Positions 35,070 to 43,146 of a stretch of DNA of 46,394 nt are shown one piece after another (positions within the stretch are counted from its first letter, which is position 1; each line of letters begins with the position of its first letter). The stretch is from Shewanella sp. GTDB lineage: Bacteria > Pseudomonadota > Gammaproteobacteria > Enterobacterales > Shewanellaceae. A model generated the notes under the pieces. It was not told the origin of the DNA and searched no databases. It was given only the letters and a program-made list of their open reading frames with translations. Where the stretch lies: NCBI RefSeq assembly GCF_013214165.1, contig NZ_JABSSM010000006.1, positions 1 through 46,394 on the forward strand, in the 5' to 3' direction. A program made the translations under genes and the position numbers.

Positions 35070-35903
35070 ATGGAAATAGTCACTTTACCTGGCCAGAGAG
35101 CCGGTGGCAAAGTTTGGTTGGTGGGGGCGGGTCCGGGAGATGTTGAGCTGTTAACGCTCAAGGCATATCGCATCCTCCAGAGCGCCGATGTTGTCCTCTA
35201 TGATGCCCTGGTCAGTGAAGATATCATGGCTCTGGTCCCCAAGGATGCAGAGAAAATCGCAGTCGGTAAACGCGCTGGTAAACACAGCGCCGCTCAAGAT
35301 GAGATCAATCAGCTTCTGGTCACCAAGGCCTTTACTAAGCAGAATGTCGTGCGACTCAAAGGGGGCGACCCGTTTATTTTTGGCCGCGGCGGCGAAGAAC
35401 TGCAGAGCTTAGTCGAATCGGGTGTAGAGTTTGAAGTCGTTCCGGGTATCACGGCTGCCAGTGGCACATCGGCCTATGCGGGCATTCCACTGACCCATAG
35501 AGATTATGCCCAAGGGGTGACCTTTATCACGGGTCATTGCCAGCTGGAGAGCCGCCCAATGGATTGGAAAAGTTATGCAAACCCCAACAACACCTTAGTC
35601 ATCTATATGGGAATATTGAATGCTGGCTTGATAAAGTCTGGGCTGTTAGAGGCCGGACGCAATATCGATACCCCTGTGGCCATCGTCTCCAAGGCCACTA
35701 CCCAAGATCAACAGTGTTTCATAGGTACCTTGGGAGAATTAGAACGCTTAGCATCAAATCCTGCGCTTAAGATGCCAGCCTTGATGATCATTGGTGAAGT
35801 AGTCGAACTCGCCGACACCTTAAACTGGTTTAAACCTGACTCGGTTCAAAATGACTCGGCTCAAGGGGTGAATCAAAGATTAAAGGTCGAGCTAGCACTG
35901 TAA
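35070..35903 (+). CDS. cobA: Uroporphyrinogen-III C-methyltransferase
   Basis: This SAM-dependent enzyme methylates uroporphyrinogen III twice to precorrin-2, the branch point to sirohaem and cobalamin. From ATG 35070 it has 277 residues. The SAM-binding motifs are VWLVGAGPGDVELLTLKA at the N-terminus, VVRLKGGDPFIFGRGGEE, VVPGITAASGTSAYAGIPLTHR and VIYMGI. It lacks the precorrin-2 dehydrogenase/chelatase half of CysG, so that activity must be encoded elsewhere. A GTG at 35055 is also in frame, but 35070 is preceded by GGGG at suitable distance. It supplies sirohaem for CysI. Confidence 0.93.
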   Translation: MEIVTLPGQRAGGKVWLVGAGPGDVELLTLKAYRILQSADVVLYDALVSEDIMALVPKDAEKIAVGKRAGKHSAAQDEINQLLVTKAFTKQNVVRLKGGDPFIFGRGGEELQSLVESGVEFEVVPGITAASGTSAYAGIPLTHRDYAQGVTFITGHCQLESRPMDWKSYANPNNTLVIYMGILNAGLIKSGLLEAGRNIDTPVAIVSKATTQDQQCFIGTLGELERLASNPALKMPALMIIGEVVELADTLNWFKPDSVQNDSAQGVNQRLKVELAL

Positions 35904-35909
35904 TTCCAC

Positions 35910-36764
35910 CTAGCTTGAGTCTCTAGACGTTGATTCTATCTTGAAGTCTTTGGCGAACAAAATCCTCATTGCCTTGTTGTATTCACCGTCGGGTTTAGGG
36001 TTAATAAGCTGGGTGAGTTCATCACCAATCGGCGTTAAACGATAATAGTTAAATAACAGATGGCCGCTTTTAGGGGTCAGTTTCATCTGAGTATCGAACA
36101 AGGTAAAATGGATAGGTGTCTTGCTGTTTAATAAACCGGTTTCAAATTCACTGCGGTGCAGTATGCCCGCATCTATTAAGGTGAGAATATTGGAATAGGG
36201 CAAGCCAAAATTTGATAAGCCGATATTAATCGGTGATGACTTTCTGAATATCTGGCCAATCCCCCCCCCATATCGATAGCCTATGATCAGCTTCAATCGA
36301 GTCTCGTTGTTGACCTTCACTGCCATGCCTAAGGCTTTCTCTAATATCTGCGCTTCCTTGTGAGTTAGCTGTTTCAGCGTTGTCAGAGTCCTTAGACTAA
36401 AGTTACCTGGATTGGTGATTTCATTGGCGAGAATTCTACCCCATAACTCCTGCATCTTACGGTTATGTATCTGCTCCGCGATTTGAAAAAACTGATGTGA
36501 CCAGTCGGGATCGAGATCGGCGCCAGTGACGTCTGATGGCGTGATGCTCAAGGCGATCTTATAGATGGTTTCCAGATTGATCTGATACTGGCTCATCAAG
36601 GTTCGCTGTCTGTGTTCGGCGCGCTCTAAGGTAGAGGCATTGGCAGGGCTGTAACCATCTTCACTAGTCAAGCCAAGCTGACGGCCTAAAAGGAGCGCTT
36701 TCTTGCGCGCAGAAACATCAGATTGTGCTGATTTTACTTGGCTTATTTTCGCGGATTCGGTCAT
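35910..36764 (-). CDS. TIGR03899-like conserved protein
   Basis: This 284-residue cytoplasmic protein matches my recollection of the TIGR03899 family of Shewanella and Vibrio (related to DUF2806): DLDPDWSHQFFQIAEQIHNRKMQ, LWGRILANEITNPGNFSLRTL and LTHKEAQILEKA. Function is unknown. The middle (IGYRYGGGIGQIF) is encoded with a run of nine G on the minus strand (36261-36269), a likely slippage site. It lies 43 bases downstream of the MarR gene and may be cotranscribed with it. Confidence 0.75.
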   Translation of the reverse strand: MTESAKISQVKSAQSDVSARKKALLLGRQLGLTSEDGYSPANASTLERAEHRQRTLMSQYQINLETIYKIALSITPSDVTGADLDPDWSHQFFQIAEQIHNRKMQELWGRILANEITNPGNFSLRTLTTLKQLTHKEAQILEKALGMAVKVNNETRLKLIIGYRYGGGIGQIFRKSSPINIGLSNFGLPYSNILTLIDAGILHRSEFETGLLNSKTPIHFTLFDTQMKLTPKSGHLLFNYYRLTPIGDELTQLINPKPDGEYNKAMRILFAKDFKIESTSRDSS

Positions 36765-36807
36765 ATCGTCCTCGATCTAGTTTAGCAGTATGCTCTGTAG
36801 GGCTCAC

Positions 36808-37260
36808 TCATATTAGCCTAGGCAGCAGTTTCTTTAATGTTTCTTGCTCCGCCTCATCAAGTGGTTGCAGCAGCGCTTGATTCACTTCTCTGAGGATATT
36901 GATTAATTTGCCGGCTAATGCGGTTCCCTGCTCTGTCACGCAGATGTTTATGCTGCGACGGGATTGTCGGTGCGGATGGCGCTGTACCAGTCCCATCTTC
37001 ACCAGGACATCGATATTACGGGTCGTGGCATAGCTGGCCATCAAGACTTGTCTGCCGATATCACTCTGAGAAATATCGTCGCGTTCTATTAAGACCATCA
37101 TGATCGCGAATTGGCTTAGATTGAGCCCCAAGGGTTTCAATGCCTGATTCATCTGCTTATCTAAGCTATCGGAGAGCATTTTTAGCATCCAACCGATGCT
37201 TGTCTGTCTGGCGGCCGATATGTTATCCCTTGCAATATCGTGTGCTTTATTCATTGTCAT
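36808..37260 (-). CDS. MarR-family transcriptional regulator
   Basis: The 150-residue protein has the MarR winged helix: helix-turn-helix SQSDIGRQVLMASYATTRNIDVL (about 64-87) and a wing RHPHRQSRRSINICVTEQG. MarR proteins are dimers that release DNA on ligand or oxidant binding; cysteine occurs only in ICVTE in the wing. It is divergent from the cytochrome/flavohaem reductase operon, and two palindromic sites of MarR type lie between them, so it probably controls both. The Shine-Dalgarno before ATG 37260 is weak. Confidence 0.88.
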   Translation of the reverse strand: MTMNKAHDIARDNISAARQTSIGWMLKMLSDSLDKQMNQALKPLGLNLSQFAIMMVLIERDDISQSDIGRQVLMASYATTRNIDVLVKMGLVQRHPHRQSRRSINICVTEQGTALAGKLINILREVNQALLQPLDEAEQETLKKLLPRLI

Positions 37261-37388
37261 ATTGGTGCTGAGTGAAAGGTTCGAACCTCCATTGTATGTG
37301 TCGTTGAGTCATTTGTAATCAGTGAATATTGATAAACCACAAAAGAGTGAATTTTCAACCGAGATCACAGTCTTGCTCATAAACGCTG

Positions 37389-37415
37389 CACTTGCAACTG
37401 CTGCACTTGCAAGTG
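37389..37415. promoter_or_regulatory. Candidate MarR operator pair
   Basis: A perfect 12-base palindrome CACTTGCAAGTG at 37404-37415 is preceded by a one-mismatch copy CACTTGCAACTG at 37389-37400, with centres 15 bases apart. The ACTTGCAAGT core is of the type bound by MarR-family proteins, and the site lies between marR and the divergent redox operon. Confidence 0.65.
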
Positions 37416-37451
37416 TTTGCATATTTGTTATTATGTGGTGGTTTTTTCGTG

Positions 37452-37486
37452 GCGCCTTGATTCTATTCGAGTCGAGGTGCTTTTTT
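37452..37486 (+). terminator. Terminator in the leader of the redox operon
   Basis: A 12-bp stem with three G-U pairs (37452-37463 with 37469-37480), loop TATTC, then six T. It lies about 90 bases before the first gene of the operon, so it could be an attenuator or the end of a small RNA starting near the MarR-type sites. No convincing leader peptide was found. Confidence 0.65.
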
Positions 37487-37577
37487 ATTTCGATTGTCAC
37501 CTTCGACCAGAGACATAAATATGCTCTAGGTTTGTGGTCGTCATTTATCGAAGGCTGTTTTACCGAGGTTGAATACT

Positions 37578-38084
37578 ATGTCGTTAAAAAAAGTGCTTAA
37601 GTTTATTGAAGAGATTGGCTGCATCATGTATGTCGGTGGCATACTCTCGCATATTGTGATCGGTGTGACCTTAGGTCATGCGGATGCCAGTACCGCTTAT
37701 AATGTGTATATCTATAAAGAGCAGAGTGCCTTTATCTTGATCCTTCCAGGTCTGGCGATGAAGGTCATTGCCGATCTTATTCTCTATTTCCAATTCGAGG
37801 CTAAGCCCAACTGGTTAAAAGCCAAGATGGCGATGAACCTGTTTCTCGCCACCAATGCGTTCGTATTCTTGGTGCCTATGATGCCTGAAATTATACAATT
37901 GGCAGAAGCCTCCTTACCCGATGGTGAAGTGAGTCAGGCATTTCTTGACAAGGTTGCCATAGAAAAAATGGTCGGCATGAGCAATGTGATCCCCCTGGTT
38001 TTGGAATTAATACTCGGTTCGTTTAAGCCTAAGTTAGGCCGCGAGAGGGCGGTATCTGACACGATGGCAACGGTCGGATCATAA
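37578..38084 (+). CDS. Four-helix membrane protein of the redox operon
   Basis: From ATG 37578 (after GAGG) this 168-residue protein has four hydrophobic segments: CIMYVGGILSHIVIGVTLG, SAFILILPGLAMKVIADLIL, MAMNLFLATNAFVFLVPMM and VGMSNVIPLVLELILGSF. A histidine in the first segment could ligate haem, as in DUF2269-type or b-type membrane proteins, but this is only suggestive. It is the first gene of an operon with a c-type cytochrome and a flavohaem reductase, so a role in membrane electron transfer is likely. Family not recognised. Confidence 0.75.
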   Translation: MSLKKVLKFIEEIGCIMYVGGILSHIVIGVTLGHADASTAYNVYIYKEQSAFILILPGLAMKVIADLILYFQFEAKPNWLKAKMAMNLFLATNAFVFLVPMMPEIIQLAEASLPDGEVSQAFLDKVAIEKMVGMSNVIPLVLELILGSFKPKLGRERAVSDTMATVGS

Positions 38085-38116
38085 AATTAATCTATACATT
38101 TAACAGGAAAAAAGTC

Positions 38117-38467
38117 ATGAAAAAAAATATTCTCCGTTACTTAAGCATAAAGCATTTATTGCTTGTTATTTTGGCGACTTCATTTTCTCAGCAGCTGATC
38201 GCCGATGAGATTAATGTTAGCGGACAGGCTGTCTTTGTCGAGAATTGCGCCTCGTGTCACAGCGGCGGTTTCAAGGGCTGGATAACGGGAGCACCGGCGA
38301 TCGGAGAGAAGCAAGCGTGGCAGGAATTTTTAGCTAAGGGCGTCGATAAAATGTCACAAGCTACCATAGAAGGCGTCGATGGCATGGACCCTATGGGGGG
38401 GTGTGATTCATGCACTGAAGAGCAGATAGTTGCAGCGGTCGAATATCTGGTTTCACAGACCCAATAA
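38117..38467 (+). CDS. Periplasmic c5-type cytochrome
   Basis: The 116-residue protein has a signal peptide (about 1-29) and one haem-binding motif CASCH (Cys44, Cys47, His48). The downstream GMDPMGGCDSC provides a candidate axial methionine (Met93) and the extra Cys pair (Cys96, Cys99) typical of cytochrome c5/class I cytochromes. It should shuttle electrons in the periplasm, probably for the adjacent reductase. AACAGGAAAA precedes ATG 38117. A run of seven G encodes the MGG. Confidence 0.92.
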   Translation: MKKNILRYLSIKHLLLVILATSFSQQLIADEINVSGQAVFVENCASCHSGGFKGWITGAPAIGEKQAWQEFLAKGVDKMSQATIEGVDGMDPMGGCDSCTEEQIVAAVEYLVSQTQ

Positions 38468-38483
38468 TATTAAGGTGACTCAC

Positions 38484-39827
38484 ATGGATACTGCTAAGCA
38501 AGCTGTACCCTATCGATACATTTTCACTAAAAATGGCCCGATAGCCTTCATTTTTGTCTATGCCTTATTCATGTTAGCGCCTCTGTTGTTAACACGTTTG
38601 CTTGGTGTGGAACGCAGCGACAGTGCGCTCAGAGAACTCGCCGTCGGCAGTGGCATGTTGGCGCTGATGCTCTTGTTAAGCCTGTTCTGGTTATCGGGGC
38701 GTTTCAATTGGGCTTCGGGGGTCAGAGGGCTGGATCTAACACTTAAGTTTCATCGGCGAATAGCCGGACTGGCGCTGGTATTGATCGCAGTCCACCTGAT
38801 GGTCATCATAGGTTTTTCACTGCCTAAATATATGGGGCTGATAGCCGTCGGCTTGTTATTAGTCGTGTTGCAATTTTTGTTGGCTAAGGCCCATACCAAG
38901 TTCAAGATGAACTATGACTACTGGCGTGTCAGTCATGCTGCGTTGGCCTTGGTATTGGTGGTTGTCATGGTGATTCACGCCATCGCAGAGGGTCATTACA
39001 GCAGTCATCCCCTACTGAGTGCCTACTGGGTATTACTCACCTTAGCAGCCATGGGCTCACTCTTGTATGTACATGTCTGGATCCCTTATCAGCAGCGCAA
39101 GCGGCCCTATCGTGTGGTCGAGATCAAGCCCGCCGCCGATAGTCAATGGTTAGTGACCTTGTCCCCTCAAGGATTCGAATCCATGACTTTTGAGGCCGGT
39201 CAGTATGCATTTGTCTCATTCGGTCCCAGTCCATTCGTGGGCAAACCCCATCCATTTTCTTTCAGTTCTTGCCCGTCAGACAGGCCTAATATCAGTTTCA
39301 CCATCAAGCAAGTCGGTGACTTCACTGACGCCATAGAGCAAATTGAATTAGGCAGCAATGCCTATGTATATGGGCCCTATGGTCACCTCAGTCTGAGTAA
39401 GCGCCGGGGGACACAGATGCGTGAAAAGGGCATCGTCTTGTTGGCTGCGGGGATCGGTATGACGCCTATAATGAGTATGCTGCGTGAGATGCGTGCCAAA
39501 CAGGAGAAGAAGCCGATCAAGTTGTTTTATGCCTGCCGCTTCGAGCAGGATCTGCTGTATATGGATGAATTATCTGAACTGGCTCAAGAGTTAGATCTAG
39601 ACATGAAAATTCTGTTATCCCAGCCTCAGGCCGGTTGGCAAGGGGATAGCGGCAGGATCGATGCTGAGTATTTGAAGACGCATATTAATTTTGAACATCA
39701 CCAAGATTATCTGTATTTTTCTTGTGGCACAACGCCATTTATCAGGTCTGTCAGCAAGGGGCTCGAAGGCGTAGGAGGTATTCCTATGTTTAATATCGTT
39801 TTCGAAGATTTCTCGGTGTACTCATAA
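38484..39827 (+). CDS. Ferric reductase/NOX-like flavohaem membrane reductase
   Basis: From ATG 38484 (AAGGTG upstream) the 447-residue protein has an N-terminal set of about six membrane helices. These carry histidines suited to b-haem: FHRRIAGLALVLIAVHLM and VSHAALALVLVVVMVIHAIAEGH. A C-terminal ferredoxin-reductase module follows, with FAD motif HPFSFSS, GPYGHLSL, NAD(P)-binding AAGIGMTPIMSML and C-terminal FSCGTTPF. This is the layout of bacterial FRE/NOX-type reductases, moving electrons from cytoplasmic NAD(P)H across the membrane. The gene follows the cytochrome by 16 bases. The final acceptor (metal, oxygen or the cytochrome) is unknown. Confidence 0.88.
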   Translation: MDTAKQAVPYRYIFTKNGPIAFIFVYALFMLAPLLLTRLLGVERSDSALRELAVGSGMLALMLLLSLFWLSGRFNWASGVRGLDLTLKFHRRIAGLALVLIAVHLMVIIGFSLPKYMGLIAVGLLLVVLQFLLAKAHTKFKMNYDYWRVSHAALALVLVVVMVIHAIAEGHYSSHPLLSAYWVLLTLAAMGSLLYVHVWIPYQQRKRPYRVVEIKPAADSQWLVTLSPQGFESMTFEAGQYAFVSFGPSPFVGKPHPFSFSSCPSDRPNISFTIKQVGDFTDAIEQIELGSNAYVYGPYGHLSLSKRRGTQMREKGIVLLAAGIGMTPIMSMLREMRAKQEKKPIKLFYACRFEQDLLYMDELSELAQELDLDMKILLSQPQAGWQGDSGRIDAEYLKTHINFEHHQDYLYFSCGTTPFIRSVSKGLEGVGGIPMFNIVFEDFSVYS

Positions 39828-39837
39828 GGTCATAGAC

Positions 39838-39924
39838 ATGCATAATAAATTTGGTTGGGCCATCTTCTCTCTCTTTAGCTTAGTGCTGCTCTCCGGGCTA
39901 GTCATGTTTGCTTTTAGCGGCTGA
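39838..39924 (+). CDS. 28-residue single-pass membrane peptide
   Basis: A short frame from ATG 39838 to TGA 39922-39924 encodes a start MHNKFG followed by one hydrophobic helix (WAIFSLFSLVLLSGLVMFAF) and SG. AAGGT (39826-39830) overlaps the reductase stop and has ideal spacing of 7 bases. It is 10 bases after the reductase gene and before the operon terminator. Such micro-subunits stabilise haem-containing membrane complexes (for example CydX with cytochrome bd), so it may be a subunit of the reductase; this is inference from position and topology. Confidence 0.75.
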   Translation: MHNKFGWAIFSLFSLVLLSGLVMFAFSG

Positions 39925-39955
39925 TTTCGCTGTTTATTTTCAGTCAATAATCCTA

Positions 39956-39996
39956 GGGCTGCAACTTCTGACAATCTGAAGTTGCAGCCCTTTTTT
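39956..39996 (+). terminator. Strong intrinsic terminator
   Basis: A perfect 13-bp stem GGGCTGCAACTTC (39956-39968) pairs with 39978-39990 around a 9-base loop and is followed by six T. It ends the redox operon after the small membrane peptide. Confidence 0.95.
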
Positions 39997-40417
39997 CAGC
40001 CTAAAGGAACCTATCTCATTAGCTTGGGGGCTTGGCTTCATGATCGAATCCGCTTTTTTTGAACATGCTGAGCATGTATATCATTCGAGCTAGAATGTTG
40101 CTTAAACTGCCCTGCACCTTGCTTCAATTACCCCTTAGTTATCGAATATAACCTGAGCTAGTAATCGCATTTTATAAGCTATTGCTCCCACGGGTTAACA
40201 TTCTTGATCGGGTTAGGGATCTGATTTATCCAATTACCGACTGAATTTATCAAATTTCCGACTGAACTTGTTAGCTTGAGACCCAAATTTATTTGTATAG
40301 TCCAAGGCCACCGAGGGCCAGACGGTGGTTATCTGCTAATTATATTTTGGAGGAAGTTGACGGAAAGCGTCGTCATCCAAAGTTAAAAGTTAACATGCTA
40401 CAAAGGATTGTAATACA
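39997..40417 (+). promoter_or_regulatory. Long leader before the toxin-like locus
   Basis: This 421-base region has no gene. It contains a 7-bp inverted repeat ACATGCT (40063-40069) with AGCATGT (40071-40077). It also contains two directly adjacent 21-base near-repeats at 40224-40244 and 40245-40265 (19 of 21 identical, starting ATTTATC and ending CCGACTGA), and a small hairpin CCACCG (40308-40313) with CGGTGG (40323-40328). The 21-base phasing equals two helical turns, as expected for a regulator binding cooperatively. Confidence 0.5.
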
Positions 40418-43087
40418 GTGAAAAAAATCATTTTTCTATCTATTCTGGCCGTTTCCTCCCCCGTGTTAGGGTCGGAGTTTTGCCCCATTGATGACGAGCA
40501 ATATCTGTTGGATGAAGAGAGTTATCGTGTTCTACAGCAAGACAATTATAGGATATTTAGTCGTGAGGTCAGTCCTACGGACGCCTTGTTAACCTCTCCG
40601 CGGGGAGAATTGGCGATCAAGGGGGAGCTCCCTGAGGCGCTGGATGTTTTTTCGGCGACGGCGTTAAACTTAACTAGGGGGCCCGACGAAGCATTGGCTC
40701 TGACGAGTGCTGAGTCCCTTAGATTATTGCGCTCAATGGGGAGAACGGCCGAAAAGGTCGCCGCAGGCGCATTAGAAGCCTTGGGGCCAGTGGGTGATAT
40801 CTTGGCTGTCGGCTTGTGGGCCGAGGATGTGGCCGAGACATTCGCAGACGAGAGTCGAACCGCCTATGATAGATTTGAGTCCATCATGGGGTTGATCGAT
40901 GTGTTTGGCTTACTCAAGGTGCCAGAGCGAGACATTGATCGTAAGATCATCGCCAGCCATTGGGACAGCATAGCAAGCGGTGAGCATTACAGTTATACCT
41001 TACACCAAGATCTCGCCACTCAACAAGATCATATCGACAAGGTGCGTTGGGCGCATTTCTCTGATGGCTATGATAAGTTTCTGCAAAGAACCACGCTGGA
41101 TTTTCTCATCGACGTGGGGCTCAAATATCAACTCCATTACATAGAGGCCGTACAGGGTCAGACTCAAATGGCACAAGAACTGATCAATGGTATCGATCAG
41201 GAGCTGTATAAGTCGTTAATGACCCATCTGGCGCTAAATGAAGCCGCAGAGCGAACTTTTTCTGCGGACATTCAGCATGGGTGTGCTGCTGAGTCCAGGC
41301 AATTACTCACATTACTGGCCCAGGAGGCCAGTGGCCTAGATAACAATCGCCCCGGCGGTGCTCAGATAGATGAGCGTGAGCTCAACAGTAAGCTAGCCCG
41401 TGTCCAGAGTTGTCAGCTCCAGAAGATCAGTCATCTAGCCGATAACTTGTATCGCATGAGCCAGGGAGACCTAGCGGGTTTTAGCGCTAGCCAGACTCGT
41501 GCGTTCTTTACCCAAGCATTCGATGCCAAGCAAAACATCATAGATACCGCCGCGACTAATCTGGAACAGATCAGAGCTAGGCTAATCGATGAAATGCGCC
41601 AGCAAGGGCATCAGGCGATTGGGCAACTGTTTGCATCTGGCGCCGTAGCCGGCACCCAGGATTTTATCCTGCGACAGGGTTCGCGCTCTGCCATCGACGA
41701 AATGGTACGCAGCTTGCTCTATCGCTCGGCAACTGCCAGCGAATTAGACTCAGGTTTGATAGTGCTAGCTCCTAGCTATGAAACCTGTGTTAGCCAAGGA
41801 ACGCTCTTTCCTCATACGGAATGCACCACGACCCCCGCAATTACTCGGCAATTTAATGTTAACCAAGACGACATCCTCAGCACCATAAGGTCGCCACAAA
41901 TCGAAGAATATTTAGCCATGTTCGATGAACACTTAGGCATGTTAATTGATGCGGGCTGGAACATCGAATATCAGGAGAACTGGTTGCAGGTGCAAGCCAC
42001 GCATTTCCTAACTCAACAAACTGCAAGACCCGAGGCTGAACGCCTCGATGCTGAGGTGAGAAGGTGGTTATTTGATCGCGATCTAGGTGGCGATTGTACC
42101 GGGGGAGCGTTTAACTGTGGCGGATGGAATTCTGGCTATTTAGCCGATGATGGCGTTCATAGGGATGTGTCCCTGCGTACCATAGAGAATTGGTTAGCAG
42201 GTTATGGTGATAATATTTTTGGTGATGATAATCACTCATCCCGCATTTATGGATTAAAATATTTAGTGCCTTTGGCCATTAAGGCTAGATGGAGGAGTGA
42301 TGAATGGGAGAAATACCATTATTTTGCTCATCCCAGTAGCGTGGATATCCAAGCCACGGCGCCGAAAATATATGCCGGCTTAATTCAGGCTAGGGAGCGA
42401 GGAGCCACAACGGTGGAAGCGCTGGTGGCATCGATGAAGGTCACCATGAAGCTGGCGATGGATTTATCCGAGACTCAAAATCCTTTATGGCTCAATCAGC
42501 AGATCGGCGATTTTCATCGCTACGCCGTTATCGCCAAGCTGCAGCGAAAAACCACGGGTCATCCAGATCCAGCCTTAAGTTCCCCCCTGTTCAATGAGAC
42601 GCTTCCAGCCAACCTGCTCCGTTTTGCGACTGGGAATATTGCAAACGACTATCGAGCGCGATTGGTGCAGTCTTTAAGGATGTTTTTAACGGCATCCGAT
42701 ACCGAAGATTGGCAAGCCCACTACGGCAGTAATCCTCTGAGCCCCCTCAGGATTAGCCATGCCGATGGCAGGCGCTATCAGGATATCGACTCGCTTAATC
42801 TCGTTGAGCAGCTGGCCGCGATTCAAGTGGTCACGCAGGAGTATATAGACACATCGGCACAAGGTTGTGATGTGGATTTCGCCCCTTTGCAGGCGGTGTT
42901 TTTCGCGATGTCAGGCAATCAAAACCTGCAAGTCTTGCCTTTTCTCCCTAGGTTCGTCCATGAACTTGGCATGGGCGTCGATTCATTGGCGTTTATTCAG
43001 GCTATAGCTAGTTCAAGGATGGCCGAGCTAAACCTGAGCTGCGAGCGCAGTAGCAATTCACGATCTAACCGCAACGATGGGATTTAG
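40418..43087 (+). CDS. Large exported protein of a putative toxin locus (component A)
   Basis: The 889-residue protein starts at GTG 40418 after AAAGGA. It has a Sec signal (KKIIFLSILAVSSPVLG, cleavage before SEF) and nine cysteines, consistent with an oxidising destination. No domain was recognised with certainty. Residues about 111-168 form two hydrophobic/amphipathic helices (AAGALEALGPVGDILAVGLW and YDRFESIMGLIDVFGLL) separated by an acidic turn, reminiscent of pore or translocation helices in AB toxins. The rest is mainly helical, with a Cys/Gly-rich block GGDCTGGAFNCGGW near 560. It directly precedes two other exported proteins, so a binding/translocation partner role is a reasonable guess but unproven. 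Confidence 0.75.
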   Translation: MKKIIFLSILAVSSPVLGSEFCPIDDEQYLLDEESYRVLQQDNYRIFSREVSPTDALLTSPRGELAIKGELPEALDVFSATALNLTRGPDEALALTSAESLRLLRSMGRTAEKVAAGALEALGPVGDILAVGLWAEDVAETFADESRTAYDRFESIMGLIDVFGLLKVPERDIDRKIIASHWDSIASGEHYSYTLHQDLATQQDHIDKVRWAHFSDGYDKFLQRTTLDFLIDVGLKYQLHYIEAVQGQTQMAQELINGIDQELYKSLMTHLALNEAAERTFSADIQHGCAAESRQLLTLLAQEASGLDNNRPGGAQIDERELNSKLARVQSCQLQKISHLADNLYRMSQGDLAGFSASQTRAFFTQAFDAKQNIIDTAATNLEQIRARLIDEMRQQGHQAIGQLFASGAVAGTQDFILRQGSRSAIDEMVRSLLYRSATASELDSGLIVLAPSYETCVSQGTLFPHTECTTTPAITRQFNVNQDDILSTIRSPQIEEYLAMFDEHLGMLIDAGWNIEYQENWLQVQATHFLTQQTARPEAERLDAEVRRWLFDRDLGGDCTGGAFNCGGWNSGYLADDGVHRDVSLRTIENWLAGYGDNIFGDDNHSSRIYGLKYLVPLAIKARWRSDEWEKYHYFAHPSSVDIQATAPKIYAGLIQARERGATTVEALVASMKVTMKLAMDLSETQNPLWLNQQIGDFHRYAVIAKLQRKTTGHPDPALSSPLFNETLPANLLRFATGNIANDYRARLVQSLRMFLTASDTEDWQAHYGSNPLSPLRISHADGRRYQDIDSLNLVEQLAAIQVVTQEYIDTSAQGCDVDFAPLQAVFFAMSGNQNLQVLPFLPRFVHELGMGVDSLAFIQAIASSRMAELNLSCERSSNSRSNRNDGI

Positions 43088-43146
43088 GATGAAGAGTACA
43101 CTTAATGCGAGCCATGCTTCGATTGGAAAACCTGGGAGTAGCCACT

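Noticed and set aside
37322..37600. A 92-codon frame between marR and the redox operon
   Set aside because: It spans the MarR-type palindromes and the terminator and overlaps the start of the next gene; no ribosome binding site was seen. Read as leader DNA.
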